DNA of 64,000 nucleotides from Tomocerus qinae. Lineage: Eukaryota > Arthropoda > Collembola > Entomobryomorpha > Tomoceridae. Every line of letters begins with the position of its first letter. Positions within the stretch are counted from its first letter, which is position 1. Both the position numbers and the translations under genes were made by a program. The notes beneath the pieces are model-generated. The model was not told the origin of the DNA and did no database searches. It saw only the letters and a program-made list of their open reading frames with translations. Location: the NCBI GenBank assembly GCA_020055645.1, contig CM034547.1, positions 2,542,001 to 2,606,000 of the forward strand. The letters are read 5' to 3'. Positions 1-10,200 of the stretch are shown piece after piece.

Positions 1-460
1 TTTCAAGAATCGCTGCAGTCAACATACAATACTGTAATGGCTCTGGCGGCAAAGGTTACCAAAATTACCATGAAAAGGTCTCAGAAGAAATAACTGCATT
101 TCGAAATTTGCAATTTGCAATTTGTCATCCGTGGGAGGGGTGGATTAAATTCCTTAAATGCCGTAAAAAGCTGCCTCGTCCCTAAAGTGCCTCGAAAAAG
201 TAAAAACACGCAACACTCTACTGGCACGAGTGTATATGCATCCTTGGGAAGGCGGGTGGGCACCCTAACTGGGGCACCATACACCTGTTAAAACTGGATA
301 TAAATTCACCTTTCCTTAATCTGCCTAGCAGAAGGACTAGAGTCATGGGAGGAAGAGCGGTGGCGAAGCTTACGAGTGAGTGAGTTACCGATTCAGTACC
401 GTGGTGTCTGATGGGCCCATATTGACTATAAAGCTGTACTTTACTTTACTTTACTTTAAC
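1..460. repeat. G+C-richer segment ending in an (ACTTT)n run, possible retroposon 3' end
   Basis: This stretch is noticeably less A+T-rich than the rest of the window and ends with an ACTTT pentamer run (about 438-458), as simple-repeat tails of LINE or SINE insertions often do. No reverse-transcriptase motif is readable upstream, and no second copy exists in the window. The minus-strand open frame 81-284 has no recognisable domain. The assignment is tentative; 461-850 shows nothing further. Confidence 0.3.
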
Positions 461-857
461 GAATGATTTTGGGGGAGAGTAAGTTTGTGAAAGAGACGCC
501 TATTACAGCTTCGGCCATGGGGGAGGGGGATATATGTATAATCGTATGTATGAAAAGGCGAACATATACAGTCTAATAGTAATGTGTTTTATCGTATCAT
601 TTAGTGATGAAATCAAATTATAAATTTTCTTGCATAATTAAATTGAATTAGATTGATGATGTAGATAATAAAAATAAAAGATATGCAGATAATATGAATT
701 GTTAAATTTGCTGTCACTATGTGCATTTATTTATCAGTAATGCATTAAATTAGCTTGTCGGTTTGGAGGGGTTGGGTTTCGGCTGCCATTAGGAACATAT
801 TTTTTTATTCGTATTTCGAAATATTTTTTTTGGTTATCAGGGGAACAGCCCCCTTAA

Positions 858-1343
858 GAGGTAGGTATGGTTTCTAATGACGATTGAGCTTGACTATCAT
901 ATTCGCTCTTAACTTTTTTTGGGAAACTTGGATCTAGTCCGAGAATATTGGTCGTAGAAAGACGAAGTTGGTCTCTAAAAACGCAGAAAATGTCAATTTA
1001 TAGCAGCTTGGACTTAGATTTCTACCTTTTACCTTCGTTTGCGAGTTATTGCAATTTTAATTAATATCTCGTAACCAGAGGTAAAAATTGGGAATCTAAG
1101 TCCAAGCTGCTATAAATTGACATTTTCTGCGTTTTTAGAGACCAACTTCGTCTTTCTACGACCAATATTCTCGGACTAGATCCAAGTTTCCCAAAAAAAT
1201 CGTCACTTTTATGCCCTATTCATTTTGCTGTATTGTCATTAGTAAATTTCTATGGCTCTGTGTATTTTAAATCGTAGCCATAGATACTTCCCCATTGCCT
1301 GCCCCTCATTGAATTTCCCCGTATTTTGAACCACCCCTGAACC
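858..1343. mobile_element. TTAA-flanked foldback MITE, unit 1 (type I)
   Basis: The unit is bounded by TTAA at 854-857 and 1344-1347. Its core (913-1199) is a long palindrome. The left arm at about 913-1020 is repeated inverted at about 1093-1199, almost without change, and a weaker continuation runs to a centre near 1056. The left end carries GACTATCATATT, the motif shared by other units. The right end resembles the start of unit 2 (CAAAATACGGGG words, then a shared TAGATACTTCCCCAT region). There is no open reading frame of note, so it is non-autonomous. TTAA duplications are known from the piggyBac and Kolobok superfamilies; which one moved this unit is not shown. Confidence 0.75.
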
Positions 1344-1382
1344 TTAAGCAATTATTACATGTATGTATATTGTCAATTTTAG

Positions 1383-1652
1383 CTACTAATGTTTGACCAA
1401 ATTAATTATAGACTGTTTTCTCAAAATTACATGTATCCAATTCTGAAATGTAAATTGTGGTAGAAATTTATAACTATAGAAACTGTAGCGGATGACAAGT
1501 GACGACAGGGGTAATGACATGACGGTACTATGGCTATGACGCTATGACCCGATATTATGTTTGTTTACTGTGACGATTTAAGATTGACATGCCTGTTAAC
1601 CTCTCAGAAGAAAGCAGTCTATAATTTTTTTGGTCAAACATTAGCTTGGTAT
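1383..1652. mobile_element. Inverted-repeat element of about 270 bp (MITE-like)
   Basis: CTAATGTTTGACCAAA followed by an ATTATAGACTG block at the left returns inverted near 1611-1652 (AGTCTATAATTTTTTTGGTCAAACATTAG). The arms are about 36 bp with a few differences. The interior (about 1425-1610) shows no coding potential and no similarity to the foldback units. The exact ends and the target duplication are unclear. It sits in the spacer between foldback units 1 and 2. Confidence 0.55.
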
Positions 1653-1938
1653 TAACAACTCAAATGTTCAGAAAATGTTAGGAAACTAAAGGTTTATGTT
1701 CGCAAAAATCTAGTGAATTATTGTGTGTGCCTAAGTGTCGGTATGGGGAAATTGAGACTGGTGAGAAAACGTGTAAGCCGTAAAGCTAATTTTATTTACA
1801 GAAGTTGAGCCAATGAAGAGCAAAATGCAAGTAGTTGAAATGACAGTTAGGTAGCAGTATAAATAACATTGCATTGACCTTAACATTCATAGAATCAGCT
1901 TAAAGTAAATCGATGGTTCATACATTCAAATACCTGCC

Positions 1939-1985
1939 GGCTTCCAGACACTAATTATTTAATTATGTATATAGTCTGGAAGTCA
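1939..1985. repeat. Short hairpin in the unit 1/2 spacer
   Basis: GCTTCCAGAC returns as GTCTGGAAGT around an A+T-rich loop that contains TAATTATTTAATTA. The stem is about 10 bp. No function can be assigned. The remainder of the spacer 1653-2348 holds no recognisable gene or repeat. Confidence 0.35.
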
Positions 1986-2352
1986 GCTCTAAGTCATACA
2001 TTCACATCTTAGTAGGTCAAAAAGTCACGGTATCTGCACTAATCGAGGACACCAAAAAATCATACGATCTAGGAATAGAGACAGAAATCTAAAAACTAAT
2101 TGACCCTATTGATAATAATGGCTTGGGATTTGACATATATATCTAACTAATCATTTCATTTGTATACAGATAGACTTCGCATTGCAGTAAATAACTAAAA
2201 TCATTCTCAGAAACTCATTCCGTTATTACCTTGTAATTATTTAATTATAGGTATTTAGTTGGTAGAGATTGTCTAGGACCAATTGAGCCTGAATATCCAT
2301 TTTTGTCTTGAGCAGATTCTATAAAAAGTGTTTTGTTTCTTTTTCAGTTTAA

Positions 2353-2836
2353 GGGTCAGGTATACACAAAATACGGGGGAATTCAATAAATAAAGGTCAA
2401 ATAAATTTGATGGGGAAGTATCTATGACTACGATTTAAAATCGCATAGAGGCATAGAAATTTACTCTATGACAAGGTTGAAAAAAACTTTTTTGGCAAAC
2501 TGGAAACTCCTCCGAGAATACTGGTCGTAGAAAGACAAGATTGGTCTCTAAATTCACAGAAAAACCTGGTTGAGGTCTGGTATATAAATCTAATTCATAT
2601 TATTCTCCAATTTCGAGATATTGCGAATTTAAAATTAAAACCTTAATATCTCGAAATTGGAGATGAATATGAATTAGATTTGATTACCAGACCTCAACCA
2701 GGTTTTTCTGTGAATTTAGAGACCAATCTTGTCTTTCTACGACCAGTATTCTCGGAGGAGTTTCCAATTTGGCAAAAAAAGTTTAGGACTAATTTGATAG
2801 TCGAGGTCAGGTCAAGTTACTTGGTAACCCTTCCTC
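2353..2836. mobile_element. TTAA-flanked foldback MITE, unit 2 (type I, inverted relative to unit 1)
   Basis: TTAA lies at 2349-2352 and 2837-2840. The palindromic core is at about 2486-2780 with its centre near 2634 and arms of about 145 bp that differ at only a few positions. The CGAGAATACTGGTCGTAGAA block and the TTGGTCTCTAAA block are shared with unit 1. The unit runs in the opposite orientation to unit 1: its left part matches unit 1's right end (CAAAATACGGGG, then TAGTCATAGATACTTCC on the other strand). The right end carries GTTACTTGGTAAC (2816-2828), an X-box-like palindrome. Its right TTAA is shared with the start of unit 3. Confidence 0.75.
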
Positions 2837-2840
2837 TTAA

Positions 2841-3466
2841 GGTCAGGGTATATTTTTTGAAACCCTTTACCTGTCTCAGCCAACCCGCGGCACATCCCTA
2901 TGGGGAAATTAAAAAATGAAAAGTGGGTGGGAAAAGCTCGCCAATGACGTCATTGGCGATTGTTTATTTACATAGAGATCCCCAAGTGGGGGAAATTAGG
3001 GATCGGCTGTAGTCATGTAATTTTTCCACACATTTTCACTTGTTCCGAACCCCCAATAAATCGAATAATATACCATTCCTTCTCAGTATATTTATATTCT
3101 ATTTTCCTTGTGTCTCAGCCACAAGTGGGGATGTTGCTAGGTAACTAGCAAAAATTTTCATAGAGGGTAAATGCAATCGAATGCAATCCCGATTTTATGC
3201 GAAATTTGTACTTTTTTTAGGAGAATCCCTAAGGATCTGAGACCATTAGTCCTTAAACGATAATATCTTGAAGTAGAAAATAAAAAATGTGAGATTTTCA
3301 AAATGTCCTGCATAGAATAGGTTTTGACGAATCTTTTTTACATTTAATGTATGGGTGTAGGACCAACGGTCTCAGATCCTTAGGGATTATCCTAAAAAAA
3401 GTTTATGTGTAATTTAAATGGGAGTATGAAAGTCGGAAAATCTGTCCGTAACTAGGAACCCGGACT
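2841..3466. mobile_element. TTAA-flanked foldback MITE, unit 3 (type II), split by a 230-bp insertion
   Basis: TTAA lies at 2837-2840 and 3467-3470. If the 230-bp insertion and one target copy are removed, the unit is about 387 bp. The left end has GTTGCTAGGTAAC (3133-3145) and then TCATAGAGGGTAAATG. The core at 3207-3402 has short arms: CCCTAAGGATCTGAGACCA at about 3226-3244, returning inverted at about 3371-3389. The rest of the core matches only the right half of unit 4, so this copy appears to be an internal-deletion derivative. The right end has GTAACTAGGAAC and, on the minus strand, begins TTAA-AGTCCGGGTTCC, the same start as unit 4. Confidence 0.7.
2881..3110 (+). mobile_element. 230-bp non-autonomous element, copy 1, with 9-bp target duplication
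   Basis: The element starts CAACCCGCGG and ends TATTTTCCTTG. It is flanked by the exact direct repeat TGTCTCAGC (2872-2880 and 3111-3119). The only other copy in the window (34865-35093) is in the same orientation, about 95% identical by eye, and flanked by a different exact 9-bp repeat, which fixes both ends. A fixed 9-bp duplication is typical of MuDR/Mutator-like transposons, but the termini match only as CAA..TTG, so the family is unproven. A 22-bp perfect palindrome (2938-2959) has a CRE core TGACGTCA between inverted CCAAT boxes. No coding sequence is present. Confidence 0.75.
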
Positions 3467-3470
3467 TTAA

Positions 3471-4049
3471 TACTAACTATTGGGTGACATTTTTCGTTTT
3501 GCATAACGTAAGCAGGTAATTTATAAGGTTCTGATACAAAATACTACTCTACAACATAATGGGGCACTTTAGTTGTCCACATTACAATAAAATGCTCAGG
3601 GGTGAATTTAATTGCTATCAGAACTAAATAATGCAATAGATGTGTTTAGTTAGTTCAGTATTAGAATTAGCCATAGAAGACTTGCACTTATTTATATAAA
3701 CATACCTGTCCTGTACGTGCATGGCAAGCAAGTACATAATATAAAGGACATTTATTAGTAGTAGTAACTAACTAACGATAAGACAATTATCATGCAGCCG
3801 AATCAAACCAAACCACAAAGCTCACTAAATTTATTACCATCGCGTTTCGGCAAGCTTCGCAATAAAATTGATAAATGGCTTCATTTATTAATATTCAGCT
3901 AACCAATCCATTCGCATTCCACACAACTGCAAAATAATTGCTACTGCTAACTATACATTAAAATATTTTTATTTTTCCACACCGTAGTTTCCCAATTAGA
4001 GACAGTGTAGAATTCTATAAAGATTTAAATAAGCCATGTAGACCTTGCT
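3471..4049. other. Spacer between foldback units 3 and 4, no gene seen
   Basis: About 580 bp of A+T-rich sequence without coding potential, repeats or the terminal motifs of the foldback family. It looks like ordinary flanking DNA, so units 3 and 4 may be two separate insertions rather than the ends of one element. Confidence 0.5.
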
Positions 4050-4053
4050 TTAA

Positions 4054-4420
4054 AGTACGGGTTCCTAGTTACGGACAAATTAATCCGACTATCATATTCC
4101 CCATTAATCTTTTTAGGAGAATCCCTAAGGATCTGAGACCATTGGTCCTACATTAAAAAAAAGATTCACCGAACCCTACATTTCATATTTTTATCTTCTA
4201 CTTCAAGATTCGTTTAAAAATTGAAAACCTTATAATATCTTGAAGTAGAAAATAAAAAATGTGAGATTTTCAAAATGTCCTGTATAAAATAGGGTTCGTT
4301 GATTCTTTTTAAAATTTAATGTATGGGTATAGGACCAATGGTCTCTGATCCTTACGGATTTTCCTTAAAAATACGAATTACGATTCACATTTACCCTCTA
4401 TGACAATTTTTGCTAGTTAC
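4054..4420. mobile_element. Foldback MITE, unit 4 (type II, inverted relative to unit 3)
   Basis: TTAA lies at 4050-4053. The left end starts AGTACGGGTTCCTAGTTAC and continues to GACTATCATATT. The palindromic core is at 4109-4372, with arms beginning AGGAGAATCCCTAAGGATC and returning inverted. The right side carries CATTTACCCTCTATGACA and TTTTTGCTAGTTAC, the inverse of unit 3's left end. No TTAA follows closely, so the right terminus is probably eroded or truncated near 4415-4420. It forms a mirror pair with unit 3 around the spacer 3471-4049. Confidence 0.65.
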
Positions 4421-6980
4421 AAATCAAACAGTGAGTCAAAGATTATGCTCTATTTTGTATTTGTATCTCGTTTAGTCTTTAGAAAAGTATTTAGTGTCCA
4501 GGAATTTTTATTTCCATTCTACAAAGAAAATACGGCAAGTTGGTTGAATTGGTTAGATAGACAGATTGCACAGGTAGCCGTGCACAAGTAGTGAATATAT
4601 TGTAGACATAAGAATGGAAAGGAGAACAAGAAAACGACTGTCGTTGCAAATTCTGCATTTTTTGCCACACATAATAGAAATGTACCCAGAGACAAGTTAA
4701 TTCATTATAATTATAAATGTTTCCTCTCTACCATTTACTTACACGCTATTAATAATAATGACTCGCTATAGCTTGACTGCTCTGCACTACAACGGTCACT
4801 ACTGATAGAATTGCGGGTTTTGCAGTGTGTTCTATTTAAAAGGACTATGTTACGTATTATTCTAGTTCAACGTCAACACAACTTTGTGCTACACACTGTG
4901 GTAATGTTATACGTAACATGAGCTTGTTTGTAGATATTAAAGATTGATAAAGGATTTGCTACAAGTAACTCGGTACAGAAAAGAAATTATCTACGGACGA
5001 GTGTGAGAAGTGTTATCATTTCTTTTCAATTTAACATATGAGTTTGTAACAAGATTTCAACCTTTTCTTATCTGTTGGTCAGTTATACTAAAACGAAAAA
5101 AATCAAGTAAATATAACACTGCATATAGCTATATAATGTAAAGAATTCGAGCCAAGTAAAAATGCCTATAAAAGATCAAATGTCAGGTTCAAAAGGGAGC
5201 TTCAAATAAAAGTTTACTAACATTTTAGAATAATTTAGTCCTGTTCTACACATAAAGTTTCAGACAACTTTTTTATTTAACACGCCCGAACGACAGCCGT
5301 TCGCACTTTGGACTAAACGGACATAAAAATTATTACAATCTTCATTCTAATATGTGTTAATATGGTGAGACTTCCATTTTGTCGCAGACACCAGAATGTA
5401 GAAGCTATAAAGCTATCACTCAATCATTCATTCCTCTACAAATCAAAACATAATTTATTTCGTCAAGTCTAGTTAATAAAATAAAAATAAATAGTCCACC
5501 CAGATTCTATCTTCACATTTCTAAATCCATTCATGCTGATACAAAAGATTCGACAGAGTGCCTCACAAATCCCGAATCATTGAAATGGAATTCTTAAAAT
5601 GAATGAAAGTGACAGAGTCTAACCACGAAGACATATATTTGGATGGGAGAGATTGTACTAGAATATTCTGAGTTTTCACTACGAAGTGAGAATGCCATAA
5701 AGAAGTCTTTCAATTTCAAACAATGCATGATTGTATTCCACGAAGATTGCACCTTAGTAAACAGTGCTACCTATTTCCTCCATAAAATTCTCTGTATTGT
5801 GATCGGAGGCTGACTGTTGATAGCAATCTGTGTAAGACCCAAGTCAAAAACGCATACGCTAAGGTAGATAACAATTCATATATCAGAGCGTCTTCTCTCT
5901 TTCGCAAATTGGATTTGTCCCAGTCTGACATGACACTGACGTGACGTGACGATGAGGCGACGATGATTATGTGAATTTTATTGAAGAAATCGAAAAGTCC
6001 AATCGATTTGCATGAGATGAATTGGAATGCCATACTACATTCTCATCTGCATTATAGAGGCATTCTTAAGGAGGAATGAGATCTTGAGTAGGTATCAAGT
6101 GCTTCAGCACAATAGGATTTCTTGTGACTCGCTAAGTCAACGTCTGTGAGAACCAAAGCAAGTAGGAGCGTGAAATAGAACCGATGAGATTCTATTTCAT
6201 TGAATTGGATTGCAATTTGGATAGGACGAAGGTAAGAGACATGACACCTCCTCAGGCTGGGTGTGGTCTTTCATCATCCACAATCTTTCCTCTCCTCAAA
6301 CGATATCACTGACCCCCATTTCCACACTCCGCTTCATTCCAACAAATTCACCAGACCCAACTAACAATCCCTACACTAATATGGGAAGATTCTATAGAGA
6401 AACAAATAGCCTTATTTATTATGGAATCTTCAAATCAGACTTGCAAATAGTACCAAACACATCTGCCAATATTTTCCTACTTGCAATGCATTGTAGTGCA
6501 CCTACATGTATTTTTGCACATTGTGCATCGTTTGTTGAAGTTGCTGCAAATATCTATAATTTTTAAGATATGAATAGACAACGTGAAAATCCACCTCCGT
6601 AAATTGCCGTTTCCTCTTGAAATAGACAAGATAGCATTGACCATATGAAAATAATAATTTGGTTGCACAGAAGAATATACTGTTTATAGTAGAGAGTGCA
6701 TGTTAGGTTGTGGTCGGTAGAGTTGCAGCATTTATTACCTAAACGGTGTATCTCTTGAGGCTAATTTCGCCCAAACTTGAATTTTAGCTATTTCACTGGG
6801 AGCAGTGCAAGAATATAATTTGGTATGAACTGGAGTGGAAGGGGTAGATGGAGATTGGTTGGTTTGCGTGTGTATCTGTAGTTATATCAAAGATCGTTTA
6901 AGAGTAGTTAACATGTAAAACGCATCTATTGGCCACATATTAGTGATCTTAGTTATGTGGCTGAGCACTTCGTTATTTAG
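4421..6980. other. Non-coding stretch, no gene or repeat recognised
   Basis: A+T-rich unique-looking sequence. The open frames at 5767-6033 (minus) and 6261-6566 (plus) show no domain, no signal of splicing and no codon pattern unlike their surroundings. I take them as chance. Confidence 0.5.
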
Positions 6981-7002
6981 TATGTATGTATGTATGTATG
7001 TA
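6981..7002. repeat. (TATG)n microsatellite
   Basis: Five and a half perfect TATG units. It may be the tail of the retroposon relic that begins here. Confidence 0.9.
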
Positions 7003-7220
7003 TTGCATTTATTCAAGGAAGAGTTACAGGCAACTTTGCAGTTGGAAGAGAACCCAGAAATACAAATAGGAAATAACAGGACAAAGCTTAATTAGTAAAC
7101 TATGGAGTGATAATAGGCACTGGAACAACCTACCCTATGCAATGTAGAGCCATTATTTAAATTTTAAAACAATCCAGAGACTGTTTACAAGTTTCTGTGT
7201 GGTCTTCCACCAACAATTAT

Positions 7221-7240
7221 CGTCGTCGTCGTCGTCGTCG
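7221..7240. repeat. (CGT)n microsatellite
   Basis: Twenty bases of perfect CGT repeat, the most C+G-rich simple repeat I noticed in the window. Confidence 0.9.
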
Positions 7241-7260
7241 TATTCAGTTGCAGGTCTATA

Positions 7261-10200
7261 ACAGGCTACATCTAGAATATTATTATTTATGTTTCATACT
7301 TAGATTTAATGATAAATGAAGTCTATTGCGAGTTACGAGATAAATAATCATTATTCCTCGCTAACGATTAGCACCGTTAATTCTTTGGAATTTCTTCAGA
7401 AACACATGTGTATACTGTGCTAGGTAATGTGTATTATTTATGTTAGTGATATCACTCTGCCAGATTTTTGCTCAAGTTTTCGTTTCTGTAAATGTAGATA
7501 CTTACTTTTTCTTGTATTTAAGCGATAACATTTTATCTGAAAGAAAGCACGCAGAGATTCATGAAACGATTGTAGTCACAAATCAAACGATCTGGCCTGT
7601 GTAATTGTTAGATTTATTTAGCCTAGCAATATTAGGATTGAAAATGTTGGTGAATGAACTTCACAAAGCCGTAAAGGTAACCACATTTTTAAATTAGTTC
7701 GATTACAACATTACTGCTGGTTATTTATCTTCCTTAGTTTACGATCTGAATGTCTTAATACATTCTGAGATTTAATTTAAGCGTAACCATTTTATTTAGC
7801 ACGCACAATCATTATAATATCAACTCTAGGCACATGCATTACATTGTCGTAAGCAATTTGTACACGCTGCGTGTAATTCTAACAAATCAAACAAAATCGC
7901 GGTAATCATAGAAAATAAGGTAATTCTAAGCAAACCACCCAAGTGATCCCTTTAAGCCAATAAAAATCCAAATACGTAGTTTGGGCTTATCTTTCATCTG
8001 CGTGAGTACTATTTGCTTACACGCTGCCTCGCAACATTGTATTGTAGGTACCTTGCTCGTCGAGAACAAGTTTCATTTTTTAAACCCCGAGTTACTCCCA
8101 ATGCTATAATATTAAATATTACCAGTTATCTCTATATTTACTAGTGTAACAATAAAACTGCGTTTGCCGTGTCTTTCCAAGTACCTGTAAGAAGTGATGT
8201 GTAAATACAAATCATATAAGTTTGAGAACAAAGCTCAGTTGCACTTCGTACAAGTTTAAGTGAGTGTAGGCTTTTAGTTAAAGTAAGTTGTAAGTAGTGA
8301 GTAATGGGAAAGCTAATTGCCCAATGGAGACTGGACAACGCCCTTTCAATTTAAGCTCATTTCCAATCGATATGATTAAACCACCTACAAAATACTACTC
8401 TCAACGCACACTGTCAGACCCTCACCCATTTATCATACACAATCCTTCCAAGGAGCAATAGCCTGGAATGACCAAAGCTCTCCTGCCTTCAATCTTTAAA
8501 CAGTCAAATATTAATTCTCGATATGTTTACATAATAAAATCCCATAAAAGTTTAATTGCTTCCTTTAACTCAAAGTAAACAAGCACCACTAACCATTTTT
8601 GCTACTTTTTCAATTACTTGCTTGTGATGTCTCTGAGTTTTAGTAAACCGCAGATATTAGTTAACACTTTTTGAGCTCCTGACAAAATGTTGCTCTACTA
8701 TGTATGGTTTGTGGGGAAGGTATGAGACCATCAACAACTTTTTTACTGTTTACTAATGTGAAAGTATTTCTGAATGCATTGCACACGAGGAGCGTGATCC
8801 TAAACGATTGTTCTCTGTCTGGTTATAGTGGTTGTGAAAATAGAATTTTTATAAGGAACTATTCAGACAGTCTTGTCATTCGAGAAAAATGATGAATGGA
8901 AGTCATAGATATGTAGGGATAGGGCAGAGTAAATGCACTGATTACGGGCCATTGAGCACAGACAAATGTATCACACCCCATAAATAACAATAAGCAAGCA
9001 TTTCTGATAAATTACATCAGAGGATCTAAACTGAACTTACTTAACTCAACTACAGTTACTACTGCGATTACATCGCTTTGCCTCTTTGAGCTACTTCTAC
9101 TCAATCGAAAGTCATAATTGACTTAAGGGCTATTTTTAGTCTCAAACTTCAACTCTCGCTTTGTCCTCTCTACTATTACCATTACGATATTATGACAACT
9201 GCACAGTTTAAAATACCTCAATTGACAAACTTATGAACTAATTACACACATTAAATTATAGTATATAAGTAGGTCCCCTTGAATGCTAAATCATATGGTC
9301 GATTGATACCAATTCATTTGCATTCACTTGCATAATATTGCATATCTAGCTAGTAGATTAGATGTCATATAAATAATACTTTTTAAATGTTCACTGTACC
9401 CTCTAAAAATACTCATTGGTTAATAACCGCATACGTAAATATTAGCATTTCGTGTTTCCCTTAACAATAACATGTTTTATATAATCTTGGATCACTTGTA
9501 CATATTACGTACTAAGTTTACAGAAGTACGATAGTGTGCTAATTATTAAAAATCAAAGCACTGCACGAAGTGAACATATTAAACTACATAAGCCATTGTT
9601 ATTTATTTCCATTGCCCATTAATGCAAATTACATGTATTACTACTAACTATGTAAATAGCCATGTAGTGTGCAGCAACTTTGTGCCAAGTTAGTACTAAA
9701 TATCAGAGTGACTATCTGGCTAACAATAAGTAAATCTCAATGAGGCAGAGCATATGCATAGTGTTACACAACGTTGTTAGCATGTATTAAAAATGACTAC
9801 ATTTTATAATTCAGTGTTCAGCGAGCGAGCAGTTTATTTAAGCGAATGCAAATTGGAAAAAAATATAATTATGATTTCCCTTCAGCTATTGTGATTGATC
9901 AGCACGAACTACCCAACCGCTACAATCATAATAATAGGATATGCATGTGTACTATTTAAGCCATAACAGATTTAACTATACAGTGAAGATGCGCCACGTA
10001 TTAGACCCTAATCTTGAGTATTTTGCATATTTTACATGTTAAACGTAGCAATTTATTGGGTAATTGCTAATTATAATAATCTGATAACAAGATACGTATA
10101 CTTTAGTCTAGTAGATTCTTATGCAAGATTTGAACTCGTCTATATAGTTCTGGACACGTTCTAGAGTAGGTACATCACACTACAGATCTACAGATATGTA

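Larger units (their letters stand above)
6981..7260. repeat. Degenerate retroposon relic flanked by simple repeats, strand uncertain
   Basis: Two readings compete. On the plus strand 7105-7200 translates with WNNLPYAM, one stop, then NFKTIQRLFTSF. This resembles the WNxLP..FK..L pattern common at the C-terminus of LINE reverse-transcriptase proteins, and a (CGT)n run follows. On the minus strand the sequence ends TTGAATAAATGCAATACATA and passes into a (CATA)n run (6981-7002), which looks like a LINE or SINE 3' UTR and tail. Either way it is short and broken. No second copy is present in the window. Confidence 0.35.

Noticed and set aside
858-2836. Similar end units 1 and 2 read as long terminal repeats of a retroelement
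   Set aside because: The two are inverted, not direct, each is individually flanked by TTAA, and the spacer has no retroelement coding sequence.
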